A DNA stretch of 64,000 bases. It comes from an uncultured Prevotella sp. (GTDB lineage: Bacteria > Bacteroidota > Bacteroidia > Bacteroidales > Bacteroidaceae). Location: NCBI RefSeq assembly GCF_946407605.1, contig NZ_CAMJOS010000004.1, forward strand, positions 124,001 to 188,000, in the 5' to 3' direction. The translations under genes were made by a program, and so were the position numbers. The notes beneath the pieces were generated by a model. That model worked only from the letters and a program-made list of their open reading frames with translations, searched no databases and was not told the origin of the DNA. Below are positions 52,895-61,182 of the stretch, piece after piece (within the stretch, counting starts at the first letter, position 1; each line of letters starts with the position of its first letter).

Positions 52895-54768
52895 TTGGCT
52901 TGTTTCAAAGACTCGATATACTGATAGAGCTTTCGATAGAAAGGATGACGCGTCATCGTGGGACGATCGCCCAGGATGATGACCTTCATCCTGGCTCGAG
53001 TAATGGCCACATTCATGCGACGTAAGTCGCGAAGGAAGCCTATCTGCCCCTCATCGTTAGAGCGTACCAGCGAGATGATGATGATGTCGCGCTCCTGACC
53101 TTGGAAACCGTCAACGGTATTCACACTGATGCGTGTCCTGAATGGTTTTATCCATTCTTTCTTCCTGATTTGCTGACGCAGATACTGCACCTGAGCACGG
53201 TATGGCGAGATGATACCCACATCAAGTCGCTCCTGGAGGATACGCTCCTTGCCTATCATCTCAAAGTAGGCCTGCAACGAGAGTAATGTCAGCTCGGCCT
53301 CGGTCTTGTTGATGCGTCCAAACGACTCACCCACGAATTCCTCCTTACCTTCATATTCCGAAGTATCAATCCATGTCATTGGCAAGTCCAAGTCCAGGAT
53401 ACTGCGATGCTCCACCTCTGGTGCGGCTATCATCTGGTTGTGGTAGAACCAGTCGCTGGAGAAGCGCATGATATCTTCGTGCATCCTATATTGGATACGC
53501 AACAGCGTCACCACCTCAGGTTTCTCTTCAGCAATGCGCTCCATCAGCGTACGTCCTAGTCCACCCTTCAAGGCTTCATAACATTTCACCGTGGGTGGCA
53601 ACTGACAATGGTCACCAGCCAGGATGACACGACTTGCCCTACGGATGGGAATCCAGCAGGCTGCCTCGAGAGCCTGGGCTGCCTCATCGATGAAGAGCGT
53701 GCCAAACTTCATGCCGTCGAGCAAACGATTGGCTGAGCCTACCAGGGTGCAGGCGATGACACGCGCCTCACCAAAGAGTTCGGCATTGATACGTATCTCC
53801 AATTCGGTAGCACGACTCTTCAGGCGGTCCATCTTCTGATGCCAGTTTTCGGTTCTCTTTCGCTGACTGCGCAGTTCGCGGATAGCTTTACGAATGCTCC
53901 AGAGCTGGGGGTAATCGGGATGGGCCTCGAAACGACGTTCATAGGTGAACGACAGCATCTTATCGTCTACACGTACTGGATTGCCGATACGTAGTACGTT
54001 AAGCCCTCGGTCCACCAGTTTTTCACTGATCCAGTCCACTGCCATATTACTTTGGGCACATACCAGCACCTGACTCTCACGTCGTAACGTCTCGTAGATA
54101 GCTTCTACTAGTGTGGTGGTCTTGCCTGTTCCTGGAGGGCCATGCACAATGGCCACATCCTTGGCTCGCAACACTTCGTTAACGGCATGTTGCTGAGTAT
54201 CATTCAGATACGAAAAGCCCATATCAGGAAACGAGAACGTCTCGGCCTTCTGGTGCGAATAGAAGAGGTCGCGTAGATATCCCAGTCTACCCTTGGCTCG
54301 CATGGTACGTTCCAAGGCCTCGAACATCAGGCGATAGGAGGTCTCGTCGAAAAAGAGCTGCACACCCAGCAGACCATCACTTATCTGAAGGTCGGCAACA
54401 GAGAAACCATCAGGCACGCTGATAACCATCCGGTCGCCATCAACATAGCTCACTGTGCCGGTGGCAGGAAAGAAACGAATGGCCTTTTCCTGTTGTACAA
54501 AGAACTGTACCGGACGTCCAAACTCAAAGTTATGGTCTGTATCATCATCGTTCTGACGGAACACCTCCACGCAGTATTGGTTCAGTGAGTTATAGTACGA
54601 CTTTCCCACTCGCAACGGCATCCAGGCATCGCCACGCTTCACCCTCCGCAACATACCGAGTGCCTCGGTCTGCTGCTGAAAGGCTTGCTTTTCCTCGTCG
54701 TACTCCATCTGCAGCAGCATGCGTTGCCGTTGGAGTTCCAGAATGGGTGATGATATTTCTTTATTCAT
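52891..54768 (-). CDS. SF1B DNA/RNA helicase, IGHMBP2/Upf1-like
   Basis: A 625-residue helicase. Walker A is VHGPPGTGKTTTLVEAI (about 212-228), Walker B LFIDEAAQALEAACW, motif III AGDHCQLPPTVK, motif IV-V ISPYRAQVQYLRQQ and NTVDGFQGQERDI, motif VI NVAITRARMKV. The ~200-residue N-terminal region with a beta-barrel insertion is usual for Bacteroidetes homologues. It may act on DNA or RNA. It is the middle gene of the rluA/helicase/Dna2-like operon: 3 bases after rluA and overlapping the next gene by 4. Confidence 0.9.
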   Translation of the reverse strand: MNKEISSPILELQRQRMLLQMEYDEEKQAFQQQTEALGMLRRVKRGDAWMPLRVGKSYYNSLNQYCVEVFRQNDDDTDHNFEFGRPVQFFVQQEKAIRFFPATGTVSYVDGDRMVISVPDGFSVADLQISDGLLGVQLFFDETSYRLMFEALERTMRAKGRLGYLRDLFYSHQKAETFSFPDMGFSYLNDTQQHAVNEVLRAKDVAIVHGPPGTGKTTTLVEAIYETLRRESQVLVCAQSNMAVDWISEKLVDRGLNVLRIGNPVRVDDKMLSFTYERRFEAHPDYPQLWSIRKAIRELRSQRKRTENWHQKMDRLKSRATELEIRINAELFGEARVIACTLVGSANRLLDGMKFGTLFIDEAAQALEAACWIPIRRASRVILAGDHCQLPPTVKCYEALKGGLGRTLMERIAEEKPEVVTLLRIQYRMHEDIMRFSSDWFYHNQMIAAPEVEHRSILDLDLPMTWIDTSEYEGKEEFVGESFGRINKTEAELTLLSLQAYFEMIGKERILQERLDVGIISPYRAQVQYLRQQIRKKEWIKPFRTRISVNTVDGFQGQERDIIIISLVRSNDEGQIGFLRDLRRMNVAITRARMKVIILGDRPTMTRHPFYRKLYQYIESLKQAK

Positions 54769-54771
54769 ATA

Positions 54772-56352
54772 TTAAAAGGGTGCAGGACGGCGGAACATCA
54801 GTCGGTTTTCAGTTACTGGATCAAGAAACGACAAGACTTCAGCATGCAGATACAGACGGTCGGCTTTATGACCATACAGACGGTCGCCCTTGATGGGGTT
54901 TGACAGTCCCTGCTCATGGGCACAATGCACCCGAAGCTGATGAGTACGCCCAGTACGAGGATCCAACAGCACGTTATTGCCGCTCATCTTCACACAGAAA
55001 GTCTTGGCGGGCTTACCGTGCTCATAATCCACCACCTGACGCGGTCGGTCCATGGGGTCTGGTCGCAAAGGGAGTTCGATGGTACAGCTGGGACTATCCA
55101 TCGGACGTTCCAGCTGAGCCCTGTATAGCTTACTTACGGTGTGGTCTCGAAACTGCATCTGCAGGTGCTTATGGGCCTCTTTCGACAAAGCAACGACAAG
55201 GAGTCCAGAGGTATCCATATCAAGCCGATGCACCATATATGCCTCACCATATTTTGCGCGAAGGATACTCTCTACTGACGGCTGTTTACTGCGACCAGGC
55301 ACAGATAGCATACCAGCAGGCTTGCACACCACAGCATAGCGACCTTCCACAACACTGACATATTCCAGTTCGCCTGTCTTCATGTCTTCCGTATCGATAG
55401 TTAGGTCTTTGATACCTAACATCCACTCGAGAATAGGCTTGCACTTGCCGCGACAGGCCGTATAGAACTGATCATGATGACGAATCTCCATACTGGGAGA
55501 GCGTCCCTGCCAGAACTCGGCGATGCTGAGCGGCCGCAGGTGATTCATAAAGGCAAACTGCAGCAACTTAGGAGCACAGCACTCGCCAGAACCAGAGGGA
55601 GGCACACCTTGTGGTGTGTCTGCGAATATCTCTGTCAGCGAACGGAAATCGCCTAGTGTGTTTCTCATCATGAAATGATCAAACAACCAGTGTTGCAGGG
55701 AGTCAGAGCGCATTTTTCTGCTGTATTTCAGATGCGTCAGCTCGGCTTCTATTGGCTTCAGCCTTTCTGCTGCAGCGGATAGACGTTCACTCCATTGTTT
55801 CTTCAGGCGTCGGAGTTCAGCTTTCTGAAACTGACTCTCACGAATCATCTCTGCCGTCTCACCCTGCGCCATCCGCTGTGCATCACGTCGTGCCTTGGCC
55901 TCTAACATCAGCGTCTTGTAAGCTGCTATCTCGTCAGAGGCTTGATCCTTCATACGAGTCACCTCTTTTATAATAGTAGAACGTTCGGCCGATGACTCTA
56001 TTTGTTCTACCTGCCTGTTGATATCCGAGATGCGAGCCTCCTCCTGCTTGAAGTAACCATCGGGCTGCAGATAGTCAAAGACGGCTGGCACAAACCAAGG
56101 CCAGTCCTCGCGACCTCCTATCTGTCCGCTGTAGGCAGCAAGAAAGCCTAATTGTCCTTTCTCATCCTCACATACCAACACGCCAAACATCTTACCATTG
56201 GCCACCTCGTCGGCCCATGCCGTCTGCTGTTTTAGATAGGCTCGCACCTCATCAGCCGCCAACAGACAAAGCGGATGAGGCTCATAGTCCAGCGGGTTGT
56301 TCAACTGCTGGGGACGAGAAAGGGTGGTATGTAGTGGGTGAAACTCCGTCAT
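54772..56352 (-). CDS. RluA-family pseudouridine synthase with N-terminal extension
   Basis: A 526-residue protein. The C-terminal ~220 residues form the pseudouridine synthase domain with catalytic Asp in MVHRLDMDTSGLLVV and RTGRTHQLRVH-type motifs. The N-terminal ~300 residues are an extension with a charged coiled coil (about 115-195) seen in some Bacteroidetes and gamma-proteobacterial homologues. It isomerises uridines in rRNA or tRNA; the site is unknown. The start at 56352 is six bases after the -7 motif (56359-56366), so the in-frame ATG at 56388 is rejected. Confidence 0.88.
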   Translation of the reverse strand: MTEFHPLHTTLSRPQQLNNPLDYEPHPLCLLAADEVRAYLKQQTAWADEVANGKMFGVLVCEDEKGQLGFLAAYSGQIGGREDWPWFVPAVFDYLQPDGYFKQEEARISDINRQVEQIESSAERSTIIKEVTRMKDQASDEIAAYKTLMLEAKARRDAQRMAQGETAEMIRESQFQKAELRRLKKQWSERLSAAAERLKPIEAELTHLKYSRKMRSDSLQHWLFDHFMMRNTLGDFRSLTEIFADTPQGVPPSGSGECCAPKLLQFAFMNHLRPLSIAEFWQGRSPSMEIRHHDQFYTACRGKCKPILEWMLGIKDLTIDTEDMKTGELEYVSVVEGRYAVVCKPAGMLSVPGRSKQPSVESILRAKYGEAYMVHRLDMDTSGLLVVALSKEAHKHLQMQFRDHTVSKLYRAQLERPMDSPSCTIELPLRPDPMDRPRQVVDYEHGKPAKTFCVKMSGNNVLLDPRTGRTHQLRVHCAHEQGLSNPIKGDRLYGHKADRLYLHAEVLSFLDPVTENRLMFRRPAPF

Positions 56353-56358
56353 GGTGTG

Positions 56359-56366
56359 CAAAGTTA
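56359..56366 (-). promoter_or_regulatory. -7 promoter motif for the rluA-helicase operon
   Basis: TAACTTTG on the minus strand, six bases before the ATG. Confidence 0.75.
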
Positions 56367-56449
56367 CAAATAAGTAGGCGAAAAGCAAAGCGAAAACGCT
56401 TTTTTCTCATTTCTTCGTCTTTTTCTTTCTTTTTTTAGGACTTATTTTG

Positions 56450-56457
56450 TATCTTTG
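56450..56457 (+). promoter_or_regulatory. -7 promoter motif for the second GH3 gene
   Basis: TATCTTTG, 34 bases before the ATG at 56492. Confidence 0.7.
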
Positions 56458-56491
56458 CAGGCTGGGAGGACTATAAATAATAACTAACGTG

Positions 56492-58858
56492 ATGAAGAGA
56501 CTTCTTATAATGTTGCAATTCGCCGCCATCTTGATGGCTAGTTGCTCAAGCGATAATGATATGGAACAGCAGATAGACGAACTCTATGACAGCATGTCGC
56601 AGGAGGAACGCATCGCTCAGTTGCGTAGCATGTATATGGATGAGCTGTTCGACGAACAGGGTCGGTTGGATACTGCCAAATGTCGCCAGTTGATTCCCAA
56701 TGGCATAGGCCATTTCTCGCAATATGCCAGTCAGGTACCTCGTGAGGCTGACGAGCTACGCGACCGTGTAGCTGCCGTACAGGAATGGCTGATGGAGAAC
56801 ACACCTCACGGCATTCCAGCTCTTTTCCACGAGGAGGTGCTCTCTGGCATCAATACCCGTGGTGCCACTATCTATCCCCAACAGATAGGTCAGGCCTGTT
56901 CGTTTAATACCGAACTGGCACAAATCAAGACCCACCAGACGGGACTCACCATGCGCAAGATGGGTGGTGTGCTGTCGCTGTCGCCCATGGTCGATGTGTG
57001 TCGCAACCCCTCTTTCAACCGCTTGGAGGAATCGTATGGCGAAGATGCTTACCTCTCGGCCATGATGGGTGTAGCCTTCGTGAGAGGCTTGCAGCAGTCG
57101 GACCTAAAGCATGGCGTGGGTGCCTGCTCTAAACACTATCTGGGCTATGGCGGTGGCGGCGATGCCGACGAGAAAGAGCTGATGGAAGAAATTCTGATGC
57201 CCCACGAGGCGATGATTCGTTTGGCAGGCAGCAAGGCGCTGATGCCTGGTTATCATGCTGTGCATGGCATCAACTGCGTGGCTAATGATGAGATTCTTAA
57301 CGACATCCTGCGTGGCTATCTGGGTTTCGACGGCATGGTGGTGAGCGACTACACTGCCATAGATCAACTGCCCGACCAGAAAGACCCCATCCACAAGGCA
57401 GCGGCTGCCATCAATGGTGGTAATGATGTGGACTTCCCACAGGGCGACAACTACAAATTCCTGCAGCAGGCCATCGATCAGGGATTGGTGAAGCCAGAGG
57501 CCTTTGAACGTGCTGTGAAAGATGTGCTGCGCTATAAATATCGTGCTGGCTTCATGGACAAGAATCCTTATTTATATAGTAAGGAGCACATTATCCTCGA
57601 TACTCCCAAGGAGCGCCAGACGGCATATAAGATTGCCACCCAGTCAGTGGTACTGCTAGAGAATAACGGCATCCTTCCCATCAAGCGTCAAACCACCATC
57701 TTCAATGCCCAAACCTCAAATGTCAAGATTCTTCTCACTGGTCCCAATGCCAATTCGATGTGGGCCATGTGTGGCGACTATTCGTTCCCTGCTATGAGCT
57801 ATTTCTGGAAGAAGGTAACGGAAGACCTTGACCATCCTCATGTCATCACCCTGTTGGAAGGCATGAAGGACAATAAGACCGAGGATATCGATATCATGTA
57901 TTCCAGGGGTTGTGACTGGACAGAGACCATCGAGACCGACTTCAAGAAAGGCGGCGATATCAGAGCGTGGGAGTATGATATCCTGCATAGAAAGGTGGAT
58001 GCTGGCGAGAAGGCCGATAAGGACGAAGCTCTCAGGATGGCTGAGCAATGTGATGTGATTATTGCTGCTGTGGGCGAGAATGTGATGCTTTGCGGCGAGA
58101 ATCGCGATCGCCATGGACTCCGTCTACCTGGCCATCAGGAGCAGTTTGTGAAAGAACTCATAAACACAGGTAAGCCTGTGGTTCTGGTAGTCTTTGGAGG
58201 TCGTGCTCAGGTCATCTCTGGCTTGGCCGAACGCTGTGCAGCCGTTATTCAGGCCTGGTACCCTGGCGAGGAGGGCGGTCATGCTGTGGCCGACATCCTT
58301 TATGGCAAAGTTTCGCCTTCTGCTAAGCTGTCTGTCAGCTATCCCAAGCATGAGATTCGCAAGTCCATCTGTTATAATACCCAATCCTCCAACCTCAAGT
58401 CTCAAATCCAATGGCCTTTCGGCTATGGCTTGAGCTACACCTCTTTTGAATATAAGAACCTGAAGGTTGACAGCGTGGCCTCAACATCAAACAAGTGCAT
58501 CACTCTTTCGTTTGACGTGACGAACACGGGACAGATGGAGGCCGACGAGATTGCACAGATCTACCTGTCGCCTCAAGACCAAAATTCCAACCTCAAGCCC
58601 CTCACTCTCCAAGGCTTTGTCCGCATACCTCTCCGCGCTGGACAAACCAAGACAGTGAAGGCTAAGCTCTATGTCGAGCAGTTTGGCTATTACACCCATG
58701 AGGGTGATCGATTCTGGAATGTTTCGCCAGGCGATTACACCATTAAGGTTGGCGCTTCGTCTGCCGATATCCGCTTGGAGCATAAGGTGTCGTTGACAGG
58801 CGAGACCTATAAAAAGCCTCTGCGCGAATACTATTTCTCGGAAGTTTTCGTTAACTAA
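56492..58858 (+). CDS. GH3 family beta-glycosidase, lipoprotein
   Basis: A 788-residue glycoside hydrolase of family 3, a paralogue of the gene at 2.9 kb. The signal peptide has a lipobox Cys (LMASC, about residue 18). The nucleophile is Asp286 in GFDGMVVSDYTA; the candidate acid/base Glu is in CGENRDRHG. A C-terminal fibronectin III-like domain follows PFGYGLSYTSFEY. Beta-xylosidase or beta-glucosidase activity is likely. Three heptanucleotide-repeat loci encode AQTSNVK, TQSSNLK and DQNSNLK in presumed loops. The ATG at 56492 is preferred to the GTG one codon earlier. An esterase gene follows after 37 bases. Confidence 0.9.
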   Translation: MKRLLIMLQFAAILMASCSSDNDMEQQIDELYDSMSQEERIAQLRSMYMDELFDEQGRLDTAKCRQLIPNGIGHFSQYASQVPREADELRDRVAAVQEWLMENTPHGIPALFHEEVLSGINTRGATIYPQQIGQACSFNTELAQIKTHQTGLTMRKMGGVLSLSPMVDVCRNPSFNRLEESYGEDAYLSAMMGVAFVRGLQQSDLKHGVGACSKHYLGYGGGGDADEKELMEEILMPHEAMIRLAGSKALMPGYHAVHGINCVANDEILNDILRGYLGFDGMVVSDYTAIDQLPDQKDPIHKAAAAINGGNDVDFPQGDNYKFLQQAIDQGLVKPEAFERAVKDVLRYKYRAGFMDKNPYLYSKEHIILDTPKERQTAYKIATQSVVLLENNGILPIKRQTTIFNAQTSNVKILLTGPNANSMWAMCGDYSFPAMSYFWKKVTEDLDHPHVITLLEGMKDNKTEDIDIMYSRGCDWTETIETDFKKGGDIRAWEYDILHRKVDAGEKADKDEALRMAEQCDVIIAAVGENVMLCGENRDRHGLRLPGHQEQFVKELINTGKPVVLVVFGGRAQVISGLAERCAAVIQAWYPGEEGGHAVADILYGKVSPSAKLSVSYPKHEIRKSICYNTQSSNLKSQIQWPFGYGLSYTSFEYKNLKVDSVASTSNKCITLSFDVTNTGQMEADEIAQIYLSPQDQNSNLKPLTLQGFVRIPLRAGQTKTVKAKLYVEQFGYYTHEGDRFWNVSPGDYTIKVGASSADIRLEHKVSLTGETYKKPLREYYFSEVFVN
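57709..57729 (+). repeat. Heptanucleotide repeat in the second GH3 gene, locus 1
   Basis: Three units (CCAAACC, TCAAATG, TCAAGAT), encoding AQTSNVK. Confidence 0.6.
58381..58408 (+). repeat. Heptanucleotide repeat in the second GH3 gene, locus 2
   Basis: Four units (CCAATCC, TCCAACC, TCAAGTC, TCAAATC), encoding TQSSNLKSQ directly before the conserved PFGYGLSYT. Confidence 0.8.
58580..58613 (+). repeat. Heptanucleotide repeat in the second GH3 gene, locus 3
   Basis: Diverged units including TCCAACC, TCAAGCC and CCTCACT, encoding DQNSNLK within the fibronectin III-like domain. Confidence 0.6.
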
Positions 58859-58895
58859 ATAATAATAACTTTAAACCATCAAACAAAAAACAAAA

Positions 58896-59852
58896 ATGAA
58901 AAGAACACTTTTATCGTTCATCATGCCGTGCCTCGCAGCATTTGCTATGGCACAGCCCGGAGGCGGCTTTGGCGGCTTCGGAGGCTTCCAGCAGCAAGCA
59001 AAGCTAGAAACCAGTCAAGAGTGGAAAGATGTGAATTATGCTGGCGATGACCAGGCTTATCACACCTGCGACATCTATCTGCCCAAGAAAGAGGCAGCCA
59101 GCTATCCGGTGGTTATCCATATCTACGGAAGTGCTTGGTTCAGCAACAACAGCAAGGGTAATGCCGACCTTGGCACTATCGTTAAGGCACTGCTCGATGC
59201 CGGCTATGCTGTGGTTTGTCCTAACCACCGTAGCAGCATGGATGCCAAGTGGCCTGCACAGATTCACGACATCCGTGCCGTTATCCGTTTTGTACGTGGT
59301 GAGGCTGCCAAATACAAGTTCGACACCTCATTCATTGCCACCAGTGGTTTCTCAAGTGGTGGTCATCTCTCATCAACAGCAGCTACCACAAGCGGCATCA
59401 AGCAGACCAAAGTGGGTACTGTTGACATCGATCTCGAAGGTAATGTGGGCAACTATCTCAATGAGAGTAGCACCGTCAATGCCGCCTGCGACTGGTCTGG
59501 TCCTGTTGACCTGACGGCTATGGACTGCGGCGAAGGCATGAAGATGGGTGATAACAGTCCTGAGGACGTGCTGCTGGGCTCGAAATTGGCACAAGAGCCT
59601 GACAAGTATCGCAGCCTGAGTGCTACCTACTATGTCAGCAAGAAGAATCCTCCCATCATCATCTTCCATGGCGAGAAGGACAATGTGGTGCCCTGCTGTC
59701 AGGGTAAGATGTTCTACGAGCTGCTGGTAGCTGCTGGTGTCAAAACTGAAGCTACCTTCGTACCAGAGGGCGGTCATGGCATGGGCATGTATAGCGAAGA
59801 GAACCTCCAGAAGATGGTGAACTTCCTCAACGCTGCACGTACAGGCAAGTAA
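58896..59852 (+). CDS. Alpha/beta hydrolase, carbohydrate esterase-like, secreted
   Basis: A 318-residue exported hydrolase with a signal peptide (cleavage near AMAQ, about residue 19) and a short Gly/Phe-rich stretch after it. The nucleophile Ser is in SGFSSGGHLS, the Asp in HGEKDNVVP and the His in EGGHGMG. This set is typical of BD-FAE/Axe-type esterases that remove acetyl or feruloyl groups from plant xylan. Its place 37 bases after the GH3 gene supports a joint role in hemicellulose breakdown; no polysaccharide-uptake genes are next to it. Confidence 0.85.
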   Translation: MKRTLLSFIMPCLAAFAMAQPGGGFGGFGGFQQQAKLETSQEWKDVNYAGDDQAYHTCDIYLPKKEAASYPVVIHIYGSAWFSNNSKGNADLGTIVKALLDAGYAVVCPNHRSSMDAKWPAQIHDIRAVIRFVRGEAAKYKFDTSFIATSGFSSGGHLSSTAATTSGIKQTKVGTVDIDLEGNVGNYLNESSTVNAACDWSGPVDLTAMDCGEGMKMGDNSPEDVLLGSKLAQEPDKYRSLSATYYVSKKNPPIIIFHGEKDNVVPCCQGKMFYELLVAAGVKTEATFVPEGGHGMGMYSEENLQKMVNFLNAARTGK

Positions 59853-59866
59853 TTTCCTTTTTAAAA

Positions 59867-59912
59867 CAAATGAACAAGGCCTTGGATTTCGTTCTGAGGC
59901 CTTTTTCATTTG
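59867..59912 (+). terminator. Rho-independent terminator after the esterase gene
   Basis: Long stem CAAATGAA-AAGGCCT with AGGCCTT-TTCATTTG around a 14-base loop. Confidence 0.85.
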
Positions 59913-59984
59913 TTTCATCGAGACTGTTGTCCTCATTCTTTTCTCTGTCTCTTTTTCTCAAAGAAGAGTAGGATTTGAGTCTCG

Positions 59985-60024
59985 AGTTTCAAAATCGTAA
60001 AAAAATGTCTCAATATTTACAAAA
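59985..60024 (+). promoter_or_regulatory. Shared 40-base upstream element, copy at the ncRNA
   Basis: Starts AGTTTCAAAATCGTAA. It matches the copy at 61143-61182 (minus strand) in 36 of 40 bases, and like it ends 47 bases before a -7 motif (here 60072-60079). Probably a binding site for a common regulator or an UP-like element. Confidence 0.8.
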
Positions 60025-60071
60025 ACTTCATATTAAGGCGTTCTACACTATGATTTCTCAGGAAAATTACT

Positions 60072-60079
60072 TACCTTTG
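60072..60079 (+). promoter_or_regulatory. -7 promoter motif for the candidate ncRNA
   Basis: TACCTTTG followed by no reading frame; the transcript would run into the terminator at 60243-60279. Confidence 0.75.
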
Positions 60080-60083
60080 CAGT

Positions 60084-60279
60084 AACAAAGTATTAACACT
60101 TACTTTTGTTTCATAGTATACAATTTTATATTAGGCTGACCAAATCTCGCCATTCGTGAGAATCGCGGGTGTAATTTAAAGAACTAGACATTATAAGGTT
60201 CGCATCAGATCATCATCTGATGTTGTTTTAAGTTAATTATTTACCCTCTGCGGATTGTGAAATTCGCAGAGGGTTTTTT
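60084..60279 (+). ncRNA. Candidate structured noncoding RNA (about 196 nt)
   Basis: Between a good promoter and a terminator there are about 196 bases without a usable reading frame. The 5' end would fold as AACAAAGTA (60084-60092) with TACTTTTGTT (60101-60110). Further stems are TCTCGC/GTGAGA (60145-60161, five-base loop), a perfect CATCAGAT/ATCTGATG hairpin (60203-60222), and the terminator stem. It does not look like tmRNA, RNase P or SRP RNA. A 6S RNA or one of the named Bacteroidales RNA motifs remains possible. It converges on the AraC-type gene and shares its upstream element. Confidence 0.65.
60243..60279 (+). terminator. Rho-independent terminator of the candidate ncRNA
   Basis: Perfect ten-base-pair stem ACCCTCTGCG / CGCAGAGGGT with a 12-base loop and six T residues. 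Confidence 0.9.
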
Positions 60280-60322
60280 AATGTAACAACACATGGGAAC
60301 AGTCCCACTGTGAGAGGTGAAT

Positions 60323-61012
60323 TTAATTTTGCTTTTTCTTGAACATCAGATTAACGCCGCTCTGAAATTCTGTAGGCGTAATGCCAAAGGAGAACTTAAA
60401 GGCGCTGATGTAGGCTGCTGAATTCCTGAAACCACACATACTGATAATCTCATCTGTCGAGAGGTCTGTGTGCTCCATGAGTAACTTTGCAGCATATTCT
60501 GCTCGCAGCGAGTTAATATAGTCAAGTGTTCTGGCGGGGTCTTTATAGCGAGGCACCAGTTTGCAGAACGTCTCCTCTGTAACTCCCATAAACTTAACCA
60601 AGGCATCATGGTCGAAGTCAGGATCCGCAAAGGGTCTCTCCTTATTAAGACGAGCATCCATCTTCACGAAGAAGTTCTGCTTGTCGTCCTTCTGGCCCTC
60701 TATGGCTTCCCTGGTCTTCTTCAGCTTGTCTTTCAGAATCTTTTCCTGCTCATCAAGAGATGTCACCTCATCGCCCACAATGGCACGATAGTCGTCAAGT
60801 GCCGTAAGGATGCGTCGAAGCTGTTCGTTTCGCTGACTTACAATCCTGTTATAATGTATACTGAAGGCTCCCATCACGATGAGCACTACCACGATAAATA
60901 CGAGTATCACGATGATGTGATTAGCATCGGATAGCGTATAGCCATTGGCGTAACAGAAGGGAGTCGCCAATAATAGCATTGAAACACTTGAAACAATTCT
61001 CTTTTTCATCAT
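60323..61012 (-). CDS. Membrane-anchored AraC-type helix-turn-helix regulator
   Basis: A 229-residue protein: a signal-like hydrophobic N-terminus (about 5-22), a second TM helix (about 33-51), a charged coiled coil (about 60-115) and a C-terminal AraC-type double helix-turn-helix (about 135-222, DLSTDEIISMCGFRNSAAYISAFKFSFGITPTEF). There is no sugar-binding domain. A regulator tied to the membrane by its N-terminus is an unusual AraC layout, though known in Bacteroidetes. Its promoter (61088-61095) has the same 40-base upstream element as the convergent ncRNA, which suggests it regulates itself and the RNA; that is inference. Confidence 0.8.
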   Translation of the reverse strand: MMKKRIVSSVSMLLLATPFCYANGYTLSDANHIIVILVFIVVVLIVMGAFSIHYNRIVSQRNEQLRRILTALDDYRAIVGDEVTSLDEQEKILKDKLKKTREAIEGQKDDKQNFFVKMDARLNKERPFADPDFDHDALVKFMGVTEETFCKLVPRYKDPARTLDYINSLRAEYAAKLLMEHTDLSTDEIISMCGFRNSAAYISAFKFSFGITPTEFQSGVNLMFKKKQN

Positions 61013-61087
61013 TAGATTGTTTTTGTTTTATATCATGTTTGATGTAAAGCTCGTTGAAACCGTCTAGTTTCGTTATCTTTATGGATG

Positions 61088-61095
61088 CAAATATA
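61088..61095 (-). promoter_or_regulatory. -7 promoter motif for the AraC-type regulator
   Basis: TATATTTG on the minus strand. An inverted repeat TTTGTAA-TTTG-TTACAAA lies directly upstream (61099-61116). The leader is about 68 bases. Confidence 0.7.
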
Positions 61096-61142
61096 AACAA
61101 TTTGTAACAAATTACAAAATTCTGAGCTGGTTTTTCTTCAAA

Positions 61143-61182
61143 TTTTGTAAATTCTGAGACTCTTTTTTACGATTTTGAAACT
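61143..61182 (-). promoter_or_regulatory. Shared 40-base upstream element, copy at the AraC-type gene
   Basis: Minus-strand copy of the element at 59985-60024 (36 of 40 identical), ending exactly 47 bases before the -7 motif at 61088-61095. Confidence 0.8.

Noticed and set aside
56489..56491. GTG start for the second GH3 gene
   Set aside because: An ATG follows directly in the same frame and gives a standard lipoprotein signal.
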